Source: Neolentinus lepideus HHB14362 ss-1 (taxonomy: Eukaryota; Basidiomycota; Agaricomycetes; Gloeophyllales; Gloeophyllaceae). Taken from it: a stretch of 64,000 nt of DNA. The notes below the pieces were generated by a model. The model saw only the letters and a list, made by a program, of their open reading frames with translations, did no database searches and had not been told where the DNA came from. Position numbers and translations under genes: made by a program. Shown piece by piece: positions 1 to 11,700 of the stretch; position 1 is the first letter of the stretch; every line of letters starts with the position of its first letter. The stretch spans positions 206,795 to 270,794 of the forward strand of contig KV425555.1 in assembly GCA_001632425.1 (NCBI GenBank). Direction: 5' to 3'.

Positions 1-59
1 CATTGAATGATGCACACCCTGCATACCAGTCCCGCCTCTGTCCCGACGGGGCAGACAGA

Positions 60-121
60 CCAAGAATATATGCTCTCAATTTGGAGGCAGCGTTATCGCT
101 CTGTTCGGCCCGCGATAAGGA
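60..121 (-). promoter_or_regulatory. Upstream module resembling the MetX-like promoters
   Basis: A motif of the form YAAGAATAYRYGC lies at 60-73 and a GATAAGGA at 114-121, 40 nt apart. The same pair occurs upstream of both MetX-like genes (2470/2527 and 4712/4763). Bases 1-3 read CAT, so an ATG on the minus strand could start a third family member just outside the window. That last step is inference; the motif recurrence is seen directly. GATAAG is the core bound by fungal GATA factors. The rest of 1-672 holds no gene I can support. Confidence 0.45.
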
Positions 122-672
122 GGGAAGTACAGCGCCCCCAGGATTGCTCCCGTGTCATTTAGTGGAAGGTTGCCGACAAGCTTGATCATAGTTATGCTTG
201 AAAGCGGATGCACGGATGGCTGCGAATCTGTCTGAACCTGTCCGGATCGCGAGGCAGAGTGCGCAGTTCCTTTGACCTTGTCTGATGTCGTCTGGGAGGC
301 CAACTAATGAATTTGATGGCAATAGCAGGGCCTGTGGGATGTGATGAGATATCTCGGACGCGAAAAGGAGGGTTGCAGCTGGATTCTGCAAAAAGCGTGT
401 GTAGACTGGATATAATAAGTTCAGCAGTGAATAACCGGTGCAGCGAATTCTGGAGTTTTACTCTAATTGGAATTGAGCTGTATCTTCGAATTCATCTCGG
501 AAAGGAGCGCTTATTCCTGAACGAAAGCTATCACTCCCTCTTTATACACTCGGCTCACACCTTCGGTAAACCTGTCATTGAGCGGCAATCATGTACCACC
601 AACTTCGTCAGCTTCGGCATCAGGCACACTATACAAACAGTCAAATCCAAACAAGTACTTGTGATATATGCA

Positions 673-2383
673 TCATATTTCGTTTTCTAAAAACGCTTTA
701 ACTTGGGCTTGATAAAACTCGAAGTCTTGCGGACATGACCCTCCGCCAGCTGAGAATTTCCTGGATTATCTGGATAGAATAAAGCACCACGAGTGGCAGC
801 ACGCACCTACATGACCCCAGACGGAATCGATAACAACTAGATTGGCGGTGTCTTTGAGATACGAGACTTCAATTTCGCTGTCTTCTGGCTGCACAAATGA
901 CGCACCTGATATTGGGACGAACATAGTGCACTCGGCAGAGGGGACTGCAGCTTACGGTAAAGTACAAATCTGTCTTGCACGGCATGATCAGACCCTTCGC
1001 CTTAATTGCCCCTAGGCGATTCTCGAGATTTCTATCATCCCTGACCTTTGAGACGTCTGCCGTCTGCCAGGTGTTAAGGAGGGCCAGCATGTCGCTGGCG
1101 TCTCAATGTTTCAGATAATCGGCTTCCCATTCTTCTCGGAGGAAGTCTTCGAGACTCGAGTATCGAGTATCTGATGGTTGGTTTCGTCAAAGGAAGGGGT
1201 TTTTCAATTGGATGTCAGGACTTACAGTCCATCGTACAGGTAGCCATTGTCTCTGAACCACTAGAGTAATGTATTTCAAGAAGGTATCCGTATCCACGCC
1301 GATGTAAGAAAACGCACGGTTTGGCCATATGCCCAAGGACAGTAGACCCGCCCGAAGGCACGAATGCCATACTCTGGTACACTCTTGTAATGATCATCTT
1401 CGAAGTCTTTGGATGCCTTCATCGCGGCTTTCGGACCTTCCAGGAAACTAGTTTCACCAATGATCAGTGACGAATAGATGGTAATAGTCAGGCGTTATGG
1501 TCTTACGCTATGTTGTGTAGACTGGTCCTAGCCGAACCACAGATAACAATATACCTGAAGCACAACCGCCAAGTGGACGCCAGTGCATTGTACTGCATGG
1601 ACTCACTTGTCAAGGTATTCTGGATACATAACGGGCCAATAATAGGTCTGGAGTTTTGTTGCGAGAGAGGCGTGGAGTTTGGCGATTGGTCAACAGAATA
1701 ACTAACCCACCATTTGTCCGCCCATGGAGAACCCAACTACGCAATATATGTGTTCGATGCCCAGCTTCTTTGTGAGTGCTGCATACTGAGCACGGCTAGT
1801 GATGGAAATATTGCATTTCACAGATTGTTGAGGCAGAACCGCAAGACTCACGCGTTGTCCTCGTACGATATGGCAGGAAAGTAAGGGCCATTGTACGGGA
1901 GGGGCTTCGGATAGGTTAATCAGAGTGGCGACTAGGCTGAGAAAATGCTCACAGTATTTGATAGAGAAGAACACTATCGTGACAGATTAGTTAGTAACTA
2001 CTCTTAATGAACATATTAAAGGACAGATCACAAACCTCCCCATTGCAGAAGAGAGCAATTGTGGCAATGTAGTATTTGTCAGGATTCAGAACCTGTAGAC
2101 TATGTTTTCCGCCATACTTCCTCAATAAATTGATTCCATTCGCTTGCCTTGTCGGGGCCCATCATATATGCCTGACCTAGCGGGCCACAATTCCAACGTT
2201 GGCACCCGAATGTTAATTAAACTGCTCACTGTCCAGCTTTGACCCATAACACGTCGGGAACACAATACAAGGATTCTTCGGATCCCCATGAGTGCGATAC
2301 GCTGTCACAGCGTTGGGCAACACGCCGCCTACCACCCTGAAGCGACCGTGGTAATAGTACTGAGTCGCAGGTTCAGTGGTCAT
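673..2383 (-). pseudogene. MetX-like alpha/beta hydrolase, copy A, with in-frame TGA
   Basis: This is a homologue of the fungal homoserine O-acetyltransferase (MetX) family of alpha/beta hydrolases, spread over about a dozen short exons. The ATG is at 2383 and the predicted TGA stop at 673-675. The nucleophile elbow GFSMGG, the segment CGSARTS, the Asp-bearing CKTDLYF and a WGH histidine are all present in order, so the triad is laid out as in the family. It aligns exon for exon with the neighbouring copy B. In the penultimate large exon, however, the Trp conserved in copy B is replaced by TGA (1103-1105), which would remove the acid and histidine residues. Using a later acceptor at about 1097 would skip this stop but lose around 19 residues. 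I therefore call it a probable pseudogene; a sequencing error or an alternative splice remains possible. Substrate specificity of this fungal clade cannot be read from the sequence. Confidence 0.6.
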
Positions 2384-2469
2384 GGCAAGACGAGACAAAG
2401 AGAGCGCGAGGCGCCACAGACCGGTGGTCCATACTCGATGGGTCTTCGCCCTCTTCGCCCCGTCATGCA

Positions 2470-2534
2470 CTAAGAATACGCGCTCCCGATGAGGATAGTA
2501 TTAGCACTGTCGCGGGTGCGGCCCGCGATAAGGA
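2470..2534 (-). promoter_or_regulatory. Shared upstream module of MetX-like copy A
   Basis: CTAAGAATACGCGC (2470-2483) and GATAAGGA (2527-2534) sit 43 nt apart, starting about 87 nt upstream of the ATG of copy A. The pair recurs at similar spacing before copy B and at the left window edge. In gene orientation the GATA element reads TCCTTATC. A role in GATA-factor control is inference. Confidence 0.45.
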
Positions 2535-2939
2535 GGATATTACTACACATGCCGATGCGTATCGCGGGAGGCATTGCTCCGGTGCGCCGTGGCATTCAAG
2601 CCAGCCCATGTATGTCCAGTATAGGCATGGTGTGAGGACGGGGTCAAAGTATGTCCGACACCATATAGGCATCACTTATCCCGCGACTTTGCGCAGAACT
2701 GGAAACGGGGCGAAGGAATTTATTGATTATGCCGAAGGAGATTTTGTATCTATAGGAGTGCTAGAGGAAGTTGTATGCGTCAGTCCGAAGAGAAGTCAAA
2801 TGCAATGCAGTCACCTTGGCAACCGAGAGTAAGAGTTAGACGAAAAATCACTGATAAATTCCAGCTTCAATGTGGTACATTTTTACATCTGAGAAATGGC
2901 ATAATGCAAGATATTTCTTCCGGATTGTAAGCGCAGAGT
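2535..2939. other. Intergenic, between the tandem MetX-like genes
   Basis: This stretch separates the promoter side of copy A from the 3' end of copy B. I see no coding exon, RNA gene or repeat in it. Confidence 0.6.
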
Positions 2940-4637
2940 TACGCCTCGAGGAAAGCTATCACTTCGTTCTTGATGAACTCGTCGTCAGCGGCATTCGACC
3001 CGCCACCAGCTATACACAGTCCAATTCTCAGCAAATCACCTAACTATGGTGCCAACCCACTCACCGAAATGCCCCCACACTGACGGTATAATCACCAACC
3101 TCGCCGTCTCCGGCATATTCGCAATCTCGATCTCACTATCCTCGGGCTGGTATCACTCATGAGCCATCCGTAACTCCTACGTATTAATCGCGAGGAAATG
3201 GGATTCGAGACTCACTGCGAAGTACAGATCAGTCTTACACGGCATAATCAACCCCTTCGCCGTAATACTTCCCAGGCACTTCGCAAGATCACCGTTGTCC
3301 TTGACTGAGGAGACGTCCCCGCTCTGCCAGGTGTGAAGGAGAGTGACCATGTCGTTTGCATCCCAAGCGCGGAGATAACCGGCTTCCCAGTCTTCACGCA
3401 TGAAGTCTTGCATGGAGGTGTATCTTCGATTTTGACCGAGTTTAGCGGGAAGTCAATGAGATTAGGAAGCTTACAATCCATTTTGCAGATATCCGTGGTT
3501 CCTGAACCACTAGAGGATGTGGCAGCATCGTATTTAACACAGAAGCTCGAGTGAAGCAAGCCGGGACGCACAGTTTGCCCGTACGCCCATGCACAGTACA
3601 CCCTACTAAATGCACGAATACCATGCTGTGGGGTCTGCGTATAATGTCCATTGTCGAAGTCTTTCGACGCTACCAGCGCAGCTTTTGGTCCTTCCAAAAA
3701 ACTGATGCTCAGTGAGTTCGCTGGCCATCTTTCGAGGAAGTACGGTTAGTCTTACGCCTTGTTATGAGGGCTCGTCCGAGCGGAGCCACATATACAAACG
3801 TATCTGAAAGACGCTTGCTTAGAAGATATTCAGGAGGAGTGGGGTGAGGCAGGCGAACTTGTCTATGTAGTTTGGGTACATCACGGCCCAGTGGTAAGCC
3901 TTCCAGATTGATCATATTCGTGAATAATTCAGGAAAGAGTGTGTGACATTGAGGGTACCAATTGTCCGCCCATTGAGAACCCTACGACGCCGTAGACATG
4001 CTCGATGCCTAACTTCTTAGTGAGCACGACGTATTGGGCACGGCTAAAAGTACGGTCAGACTTAACGCTATAACAGAAGCGAAATTTGGTCTCACACATT
4101 GTCTGCATATGAGACGGCAGGGAAATATGGCCCATTATACGGAAACGACTACGTCACGATGGACTGTTAGCATTTACAATATCCATTTAACGTAACGTCA
4201 CGTACCGTGTTCGAAGGAGACGAGGACTATGCCCAAGCGGTCAGTCGAGTGAGGATCGTAGGTATACGGCTGACCTCTCCATTAGAGAATAGGGCGAATG
4301 TCACGATATAATATTTCTCCGGATTCAGAGCCTGTTACTACTGTTGCTACCGCGGATATATACACCATGTATAAGTCCATACCTTGTCCTTCCCAATCAT
4401 GTATGTCTGTGGTACCAGACCAGAGTCTTGTCCGAAGCCCCGTGTTTATTGGTACTCGCAGACTGGCCTCAACATAGACTCACCGTCTAGCTTAGCCCCA
4501 TAGCATGTAGGAAAGATAATGCACGGGTTCTTGGGGGCACCATATGTCCGGTAAGCGGTTATTGCATTCGGGATAATGCCACCAGCAACCCGAAAACGGC
4601 CGTGATGATAGTACTGCGTTGCAGCCTTCAGAGACAT
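2940..4637 (-). CDS. MetX-like (homoserine O-acetyltransferase family) alpha/beta hydrolase, copy B
   Basis: The gene runs from an ATG at 4637 to a TAA at 2940-2942 through about twelve short exons; exon 1 is 4637-4484. The joined product is roughly 350 residues, the usual size for this fungal family. Visible landmarks are the N-terminal AYRTYG and PTCYGAKLD segments, the oxyanion/nucleophile motif GFSMGG, CGSARTSPHNKA, the TWQSGDVS segment, the acid motif MPCKTDLYF and the histidine in SVWGHF. These supply a Ser-Asp-His triad. No reading frame break was found, so this copy looks functional, in contrast to copy A next to it. MetX enzymes acylate homoserine, but the filamentous-fungal branch with this sequence style is not assigned a substrate I can state. 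It is a tandem duplicate of copy A and diverges head-to-head from RPS23. Confidence 0.82.
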
Positions 4638-4711
4638 ATCAACTCAAGACGAAGGGGGGTGCGTGTCGGACGTTGCAAACGCAAGATACACACCCTCTTA
4701 GACTCGGGTTG

Positions 4712-4770
4712 CTAAGAATACACGCAGTCAGCGGGGCTGTCGTCCCACGGGCACGGGACTACGATAAGGA
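4712..4770 (-). promoter_or_regulatory. Shared upstream module of MetX-like copy B
   Basis: CTAAGAATACACGC (4712-4725) and GATAAGGA (4763-4770) lie 37 nt apart, beginning 75 nt upstream of the copy B ATG. It is the third instance of the paired module in the window. Confidence 0.45.
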
Positions 4771-5181
4771 ATGACAATGGCGATATCGAGGGTGGCCATT
4801 TACTGGTGCCGTAAGACAGTTCCACGTTTGAACGTGAGCGGTAGTACACAGAAGACAGATAAGCTGCGTAGCCCTTAGATGACTTTCGAGACTCGAATTA
4901 GCACTGATTAGTATAACAAGTCAAGGGATTATCCGCAAGGCTTGTGCACAGAAGTCACTCCATCAGATTGCAGACATAGGACCAGAGACATGCTCAGAGC
5001 CACCAACACGAAGCGATTACTTACAAACGTGAAATGGGACGGGTATGCGAGAAGATTGACCACGTGCAGGATGCTCCCGTGGTTCTGTAACGTTTTTACA
5101 TAAGCCATTCGGTCCTTCCCGAATCTGGACTGCTCTCTTGCGTCAAACCCTCGTCGTCGTCGTCGATAACTATCATCAAGA
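4771..5181. other. Intergenic, divergent promoter region of MetX-like copy B and RPS23
   Basis: This stretch completes the 544-nt interval between the two divergent start codons. A short TCG-repeat tract (about five units) lies at 5151-5165, just before the RPS23 ATG. I see no coding exon or RNA gene. Confidence 0.6.
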
Positions 5182-5937
5182 ATGGGCTGTACGTCGTCCA
5201 TGCACTCTGTCGCCGCGCATGCTGATGATCCCTCCTAGCTAACAAACCTCGTGGTCTTCAGGCAGCACGCAAGCTCCGCAACGACCGTAGGGAGAACCGC
5301 TGGGCGAGTACATTCTCACCGCGTTGTCACCCAATCTAACCTCTTCCCACTGGCATACGACAGGCGGACAAGGCCTACAAGAAGCGTGCTCTCGGCAACA
5401 TATACAAGACCTCCCCAACGGGTGGTTCCTCGCACGCAAAGGGCATTGTGCTCGAGAAAGTCGGCGTCGAGGCTAAGCAGCCCAACTCTGCCATTCGCAA
5501 GTGCGTGCGGGTACAATTGATTAAGAACGGCAAGAAGGTTACCGCGTTCGTGCCGGTGGGTATCTGCCCCTCTGTTCTACTATGTCCCTTTCCCCATTTC
5601 CAAAAAGGGCAGGCCTAGAGAGGTCTGGAGTTTTTCCGCCTTACATTTGATATTCGCTTGTACCGTTGAGCCGCTCGCTGATGATGATTTGGCTTGACTT
5701 GGTTGGTAGAACGATGGTTGTCTTAACTTCGTTGACGAGAACGATGAAGTCCTTATCTCCGGCTTCGGTCGCCGTGGTAAGGCCAAGGGTGATATCCCAG
5801 GTGTGCGTTTCAAGGTCGTCAAAGTGTCGGGTGTCGGTCTGCTCGCGCTCTGGAAGGAGAAGAAGGTTATAGTGCTCAACATTTCCGATTGAAGACTGTT
5901 CTGACATTGCTGCACACAGGAGAAGCCCAGATCATAA
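5182..5937 (+). CDS. RPS23: 40S ribosomal protein S23 (uS12)
   Basis: uS12 sits at the decoding centre of the small ribosomal subunit and monitors codon-anticodon pairing. The conserved core [20 protein letters not shown] is unmistakable, and the C-terminus is EKPRS. I reconstruct five exons: 5182-5188, 5239-5303, 5364-5555, 5710-5865 and 5920-5937. Together they give 145 residues, exactly the usual length. Exon 1 is only 7 nt (ATGGGCT) and joins to give MGSNKPRG. The intron after Trp at 5301-5303 must start with GC (gcgagt) to keep the protein colinear with the family, making it a GC-AG intron. The Pro of the VPNDG loop, hydroxylated in other eukaryotes, lies right at the 5555/5710 junction. 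The gene is convergent with the CDP-DAG synthase gene. Confidence 0.95.
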
Positions 5938-6217
5938 TCTATTCTATATGACTTCGTAATAGGACTATTCCGTTGGTACCTGCGCTCTCCCGCTTTCTCT
6001 GTTGCCACTGGTCACATATGATTGATCATGCTTGTACCGCTTCTCCATGCCCGCTACCGCTCTGTATGCTTCCTGTGTCACATATACAATTCAAGGCCCT
6101 TCCCTGGGCACCAAAAGGATAGGACAAGCAATATATGCATTAAGCGTGGTCCAAGACGTAACATTAGGTGGTATGAGTATCGCGTGTATGTAATGACCAG
6201 TGAAAGGGGAATCGTAA

Positions 6218-8412
6218 TTAAAGTTTGACAGCTTCCAGTGATGCTGTAGGCACGGCCGCTGGTATTGGTACTTCTACTCCGCGCCCCTCAAGGTACCTTT
6301 TAAGATCAGCAATAAGCTCTAGCTGCTCGTTCACGGTCAAGCCGCTGACAATCATCTGTAGAGCGGAGCCGACAGTGACGTGGTGTTCACGAATGAGACT
6401 GCTGTAGTAGACGTAGGTGAAGACACCCATGAGGAATCTAAACGTAAGACCATTGAGTATGCGCAAAATTTGATTCACGAAAGGCATGAACGTACTGGCA
6501 GTCCATACGGTCCGTCATGCCGCCATGACCTGGGATGCTGTGTCCAAAGTCCTTGATATTGAATGCGCGCTTGAAGCCCGATGCGAAGAACCCCCCAAAA
6601 GGCGCCACCAAGGATGCGAAGCAAGCCATGACGAGCAAATGCAGCTGGTAGGGCGCATACGGAATCGTGGTCATAGTGCGACCTAACTGTACTACGATGT
6701 CAGCGCATGCCATCGAAATAGCACACTCCTCGCGAAAATTACTCACCATCGTAGACAGAAGGACGCGCAACGGCGGCGGGATCTCCCAATTCCTCCACAA
6801 AAATACCGGGTTCCTTTCACAGCTGACCGAGCTCCACGCGCTCACGCCCAAATCGCGGACAGGGCACACCATATAATCAAACCGCATGAAGTACGTGCCC
6901 CACACGACGCTGAAGATCAACGTGCAAAAGAACGCGCCTACGAAGCCCTCAACAGTTTTCTTCGGCGAGAGTTTGATGAGCGGCGTGCGCCCGGCGGTGA
7001 TCCCGCAGATGTATGCGAAGACGTCGTTGCAGATGACCAGGGAGGCGGGAACCCAGAACCAGATGAGGCCTTCGAGGATGTTGTTTACGATGAAATGGCT
7101 GGAATACGGGTTAGAATGTGATAGTAAGAGGAGGGCGCCAGCTTACCTGGAGACTACAACGAGTAGCAGGGTCATGTGCACCCAACAGAACAGGCCGAAT
7201 TGCTGTTTCAAATGGCCGCGCTGGAGTGATGAGACAAAGCCGACGAAGCCAATTGTGTATAGCACAAAGCTAATAAAACGATGATTCGTCGCGAACGGTA
7301 GGAGCTGCGCGGTCGCGAATACAACATGCTAGGATGGCATAATGTATTTAGTACGCGGCTCGTCAACCGACTCATCACTTATACTCACCTTGAAGTAATA
7401 GATGATGCTCTCTCCGTACAAAAAGTAATTCGCGACAGCAAAGAAGTACCAGTTGAGCGTCTTACTCCAGGGGTCACGCCCTTCCGTCTCGTCATCCGTC
7501 TCGTCCGACTTCGGTCCAGCCAAGGAGAAAAGTGCCGTAACCTCGCGATACACAGCAGTTTGGCAAAGCATCACAAGTAGAACCATATACGTGTGCCCCA
7601 GTAAGAGGAGTCCTGCACGGAAAGCGATGAAATACACGCGAACGAGGACTACGCGGTCACATACCTATGAATCCCCCTATCATGATGAACGTCCAGAGCG
7701 TCCGGACCAAGAAGCTCTGTCTTTTCTTCATTTTTTCTGCCTCTTCTGCCTTCTTGCCATCGTCCAGCTGTTCCACCTTACTCTCAGTCTTCGTGGGCTC
7801 CTCCTCCGCAGCTTCAGTCTTGGGTAGATGTATCGCTGCTCCATTCACCGGTGCGTGTCCTTGACCCTTCTCTGTCTTCGTAAGTATACTTTCATCTGGT
7901 TTTGAGGGTATTGAAGGAGCCAGAGAGGGGAAAGGAAGCTCCGTCGACTTAGTTGAATCTGGTAGGGTAGGTACAGACCATGAGCCGTCCTGGTTTATGC
8001 GTCTCGGCGACACGCCATCAGCATCGCTCTCGATTTCTACAGGATTTGATTCAGTGCCCAAGACTGGGGATGCCAAACTTGCGCTGGAAGGTTCTGGCGT
8101 GGAATCTCCATTGGCTTTAGGCGCTTTTGCCGCGGTCTTTTGCTGCTTCTTTTGGAGTCGGGCTGCTTTTGCTGCTTTCCTCTGAGCAGTTTTGGACAGG
8201 TTCGTCGGAGCTTCAGATTTACTACGAGAGATGCGAAAGTAAAGTGAATGCCTGCATGATACGAATGGGAGTGCTTACCTCGGTTCTATGGGGTCCACTG
8301 TGGCCTCTGAGGTCTGTTCGGCATCGCTCTCTTCGCCAGAATCGACAGTCAAGGTGGCAAAGCCGGTCTGGGACACAAAGGATGGTCGTGTGGTCTGAGA
8401 TGGTCTGCTCAT
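6218..8412 (-). CDS. CDS1: Phosphatidate cytidylyltransferase (CDP-diacylglycerol synthase)
   Basis: The enzyme makes CDP-diacylglycerol from phosphatidic acid and CTP in the ER, feeding phosphatidylinositol, phosphatidylserine and cardiolipin synthesis. The family signature is clear: SGFKRAFNIKDFGHSIPGHG followed by GMTDRMD. Several membrane segments precede it, including LLLLGHTYMVLLVMLC and SSHFIVNNILEGLIW. The stop is TAA/TAG-type at 6218-6220 after an SLEAVKL end. The ATG at 8412 opens a first exon to 8279, followed by an exon 8221-7665. These encode about 230 residues of acidic, Ser/Glu/Lys-rich, probably disordered sequence ahead of the first membrane helix, which is long for the family. 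The frame is open across the join, so I keep it as one protein, but a separate upstream start cannot be excluded. It lies head-to-tail behind TOP1, 296 nt from its stop. Confidence 0.9.
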
Positions 8413-8708
8413 CGTATGTGTTGGTACTGGAGGTGCGTGACACGTGAATTTTGTAGGCGCGTCTGCGGCCGAAATGACGTACTGGACAAGGCATCAATGA
8501 ATCACTTCTACTTCTATTAAATAAGATACCGAATTGCCCGCTACCACCGAATCCGTGTAGTGTATAAGCTTGATTATTGATTCTATAATTCCGCAACGTG
8601 TACAATGGCATGCTATACGACAAGTCCGATGAGGTGTGCAAAGGTTACAACAAACCTGATATATACTCTGAATCTGATATCCATATACCAGCGAGGGCGA
8701 AGCACGGC

Positions 8709-11700
8709 TCAAAACTTCCAGTCTTCATCTGCTTCCATAGCCCAAGGAACTGAAACAATATTGATCAGTCTCAGAACGTTTGACGCAAAACAAACATACA
8801 CTTAGTAAGAAGGGTCTTTGAGAACAGCTTCTCAATTGGAACGTCGTACGTTTTACACCATGCAGCAGTAATTCTGCAGAAGGGATACCATTAGAGACGA
8901 CTGTGTAGACTCCTCGGAACGTGCTTACCTAGGATCAAGATAGTTGATTTTACTAGCGACGCCAATGGTCAATGCAAATCCACAGCACCAGAGTACGAAA
9001 TCACCTGGTTCCCAACGCCACTTCTTTCCCAGCTTCTCGATCTACCATTTGAAGCTTAGCGGTCTTGATTTTCTCGTCTAGCTTTTGGATGGCCTCCTCG
9101 ACTTTTTCCACCGTCTTCGTCCCTCTGCTCGATACCTTCCCACTCAGCCTGTCCTTCCTAGACTGCTTGTATTCGGCCTCTATCTCCTTGATCTTGTCCC
9201 TCAACACGGACTCGGGCTCCGGCTTCTTGCCCTCTTCTGCCGCCTTCTCATTCTCTTTCGCAAACTTCTTCTCCGCTCGCTCTATGTCCTTCGCCTTCAA
9301 CCGGTCCTCATGCTCTACAATCCAATCTTCCTCCATATCCGACTCGTCTTCAGCATACGCCTTCTTCTTCTTCAACTTGCCAGTAGTATCTATACTGAAC
9401 AAGACCTGTCGAAGTCTCATGCGCTCGTATTTGAAGCCGCGGATCTGAGGAGGACATGTCATCATACATTTCTACACCTGCAATAAGCCTCCTACCTTGT
9501 CCCGCATCTTCTCCATGGACTGCTCGTGCGTCTTGGGAACACTCCGCTGGTGGTTACACAAGATGGCGACCATGCGATTGGCATGGTTGTATGCAACAAG
9601 CTTCTCCTGGACCGTGCCCTTCTCCGGAGTGCCCTGATCCAGCTGCTCCTGGAACGTAATGGACGCGTTATATGTACGGAACACTTTCGCAGTCAGTCCC
9701 TTCATGTAGTTCTGCAAGTGCTTATTCAACGATGACGTCTGCAAGACAAATAGTTATCAGAATGCACGTATAGCGGCATCCACGAGGTCAACCTACGGTG
9801 ACACGATCGAACAAGTCATCGTGATCCTCCTTACCCTGCTTGAATATGCGGATGTTCTTGAAGACTTGTTGATCCACTGGCACGCGATTGTAGTATCGGA
9901 TGGAGTCTTTACCCAGGAAGTCAAAGATAATGAAATTCGGTTGCTCCAGCGTAACATGTTCGCAGCGCAGCGAGCAACAGCCTACGGTATCCGCTTCGTC
10001 CTCGCCTTTCTCATTGCCAGCACGCAATGCCAAACGATCGATGAAATACATAGCAGTGGCTCGCTGCCGATCAGCCATCACTTTGTTCTTCAAGTTCTCA
10101 GTGTAGTCGCGACGAATGCGATCGACGTGGTTCTGTTGTCGGCGTTAATGAGGAGGGTAGTGGTTAATTTGGCGAAGACTTCACCTTGAGCTCTCGCGCC
10201 TTCTCGAACTTGATCATATCACTCTGGCCCTTGAGCGAGCTACCAGCGGCCAGGAAGACATACTTGTAGTTGCCATTGATGTTCTCAGTCCAGCAGGCTA
10301 GCCAAGTGACCGTCTTATCATGGATGATGGTCTTCCACTTCCCAGGCATATTGGGCTCCGGGATCGGAACACCCTCACCGATGTTGATGGTGATATCCTC
10401 GGGACGTATACGAGCCTAGGGGCATTGCACTCATCAGGAAACGGTGTGGCGTTAGGTACTGGGTACTGGCGAATACTCACTTTCAAGCATCCTTTCTTCG
10501 GATGCTCACCCCGACCTCTGAATAGGTCTGGAGGCTCCACCCTGAAATTACCGACTTTCTCCTTACGACCATCCAACAAGCAAGAAGCGAATTTTTCCTC
10601 AGCCTTTTGCTTCGCTTCCTTAAGCTCCTTCTTCTCGGCCGCAGTCATAGCCTTCTTCTTGGCTTTCTCGGCTTCAAAGTGTTCAAACATAGGGCGGAAA
10701 TCGCAGAGCTTGAAGTCGATGATCCTCGTTCCGTCACGCTGTTGACAGAAAAGTTGAAGCATATTCCTTGCGTATAGTTAGCCAGACGTACTGGAGGGTG
10801 CTTGGCCAGAACTTTCTGCCAATCGCTAAAGAAGTTTTGGTTGAAGACCTCGTCCTTCGCATGGTCCGTCTCGATAATCTTGGCATAAAACCCGGCGACC
10901 TCTTCTGATTCGGGCGAAAGATTCACGTCTTGACCTACAGACAAGAGTAAACACGGAACATCGACGACACGAATATCGCGTACCATTATATCGCATCTTC
11001 ACATAGTGAGGAAGAGGCTCATAGGGAGGGGGGAAGCATACACCGTTGTGTTCCAAGGTCTGCCACTTCTCACCACTGTCGTTGGCACCCTTCTCCCACC
11101 ATTTATACACCTCCTCGGGCTCTTCCGTCTCTTCCTTCTTCTTTTTGCCCCTTCCCTTCTTCTCCGGTTGCTCCGACTCTTCCTTCTTGGCTTTCGCCTT
11201 GGTCGCTCTCTTCCTCGCCTTTGGAGTTTCCGAACCAGACGCAACATCCGCATCCTGATCCTCCCCCTTCACCTTCTTCGCCAGTGTCTTCTTCGTCGTA
11301 GCTCTCTTCTTCTTTGCCGGCTTCTCCTCCTCCGAAGAGTACCCAAAGTCCTCCTCCAGCTTGACTTTCCGCTTCGCGCGAGGGGGAGCCTTCTCCTTCG
11401 GCAGCGGCATAACGTCCCCGGAGTCATAAAATGTGTCATCTTCCGACTCCTGCTTCATCTTCTTCTTCGGAGGTTGTCGCGGCTTGCCGTTCGCAGCTCC
11501 CTTCTTAGCGGGCAGAGGCTCGTCGTCTTCAGAGTCTGTTGCAATCTCCCTCTTGCTCTTTGTGCCACGCGTCTTGCCATTGACGGCGCTCGCCGGTACG
11601 GTAGTAGCGCTGACTGCACCGGGCATGGGCACAGCAGCGGATTTGGCGGGAGAAGACGCAAGGGGCACATCGTCGTCGCTGGAGTCACTATCAAAGGCCT

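Noticed and set aside
5556..5709. Possible C/D box snoRNA in the RPS23 intron (a TGATGATG near 5679)
   Set aside because: The box C-like sequence is close to the 3' end and no CTGA follows it before the acceptor, so the element cannot be completed.
9065..9486. Long plus-strand open frames
   Set aside because: They are antisense to the Lys/Glu-rich linker of topoisomerase I and show Leu/Phe/Ser runs typical of such shadows.
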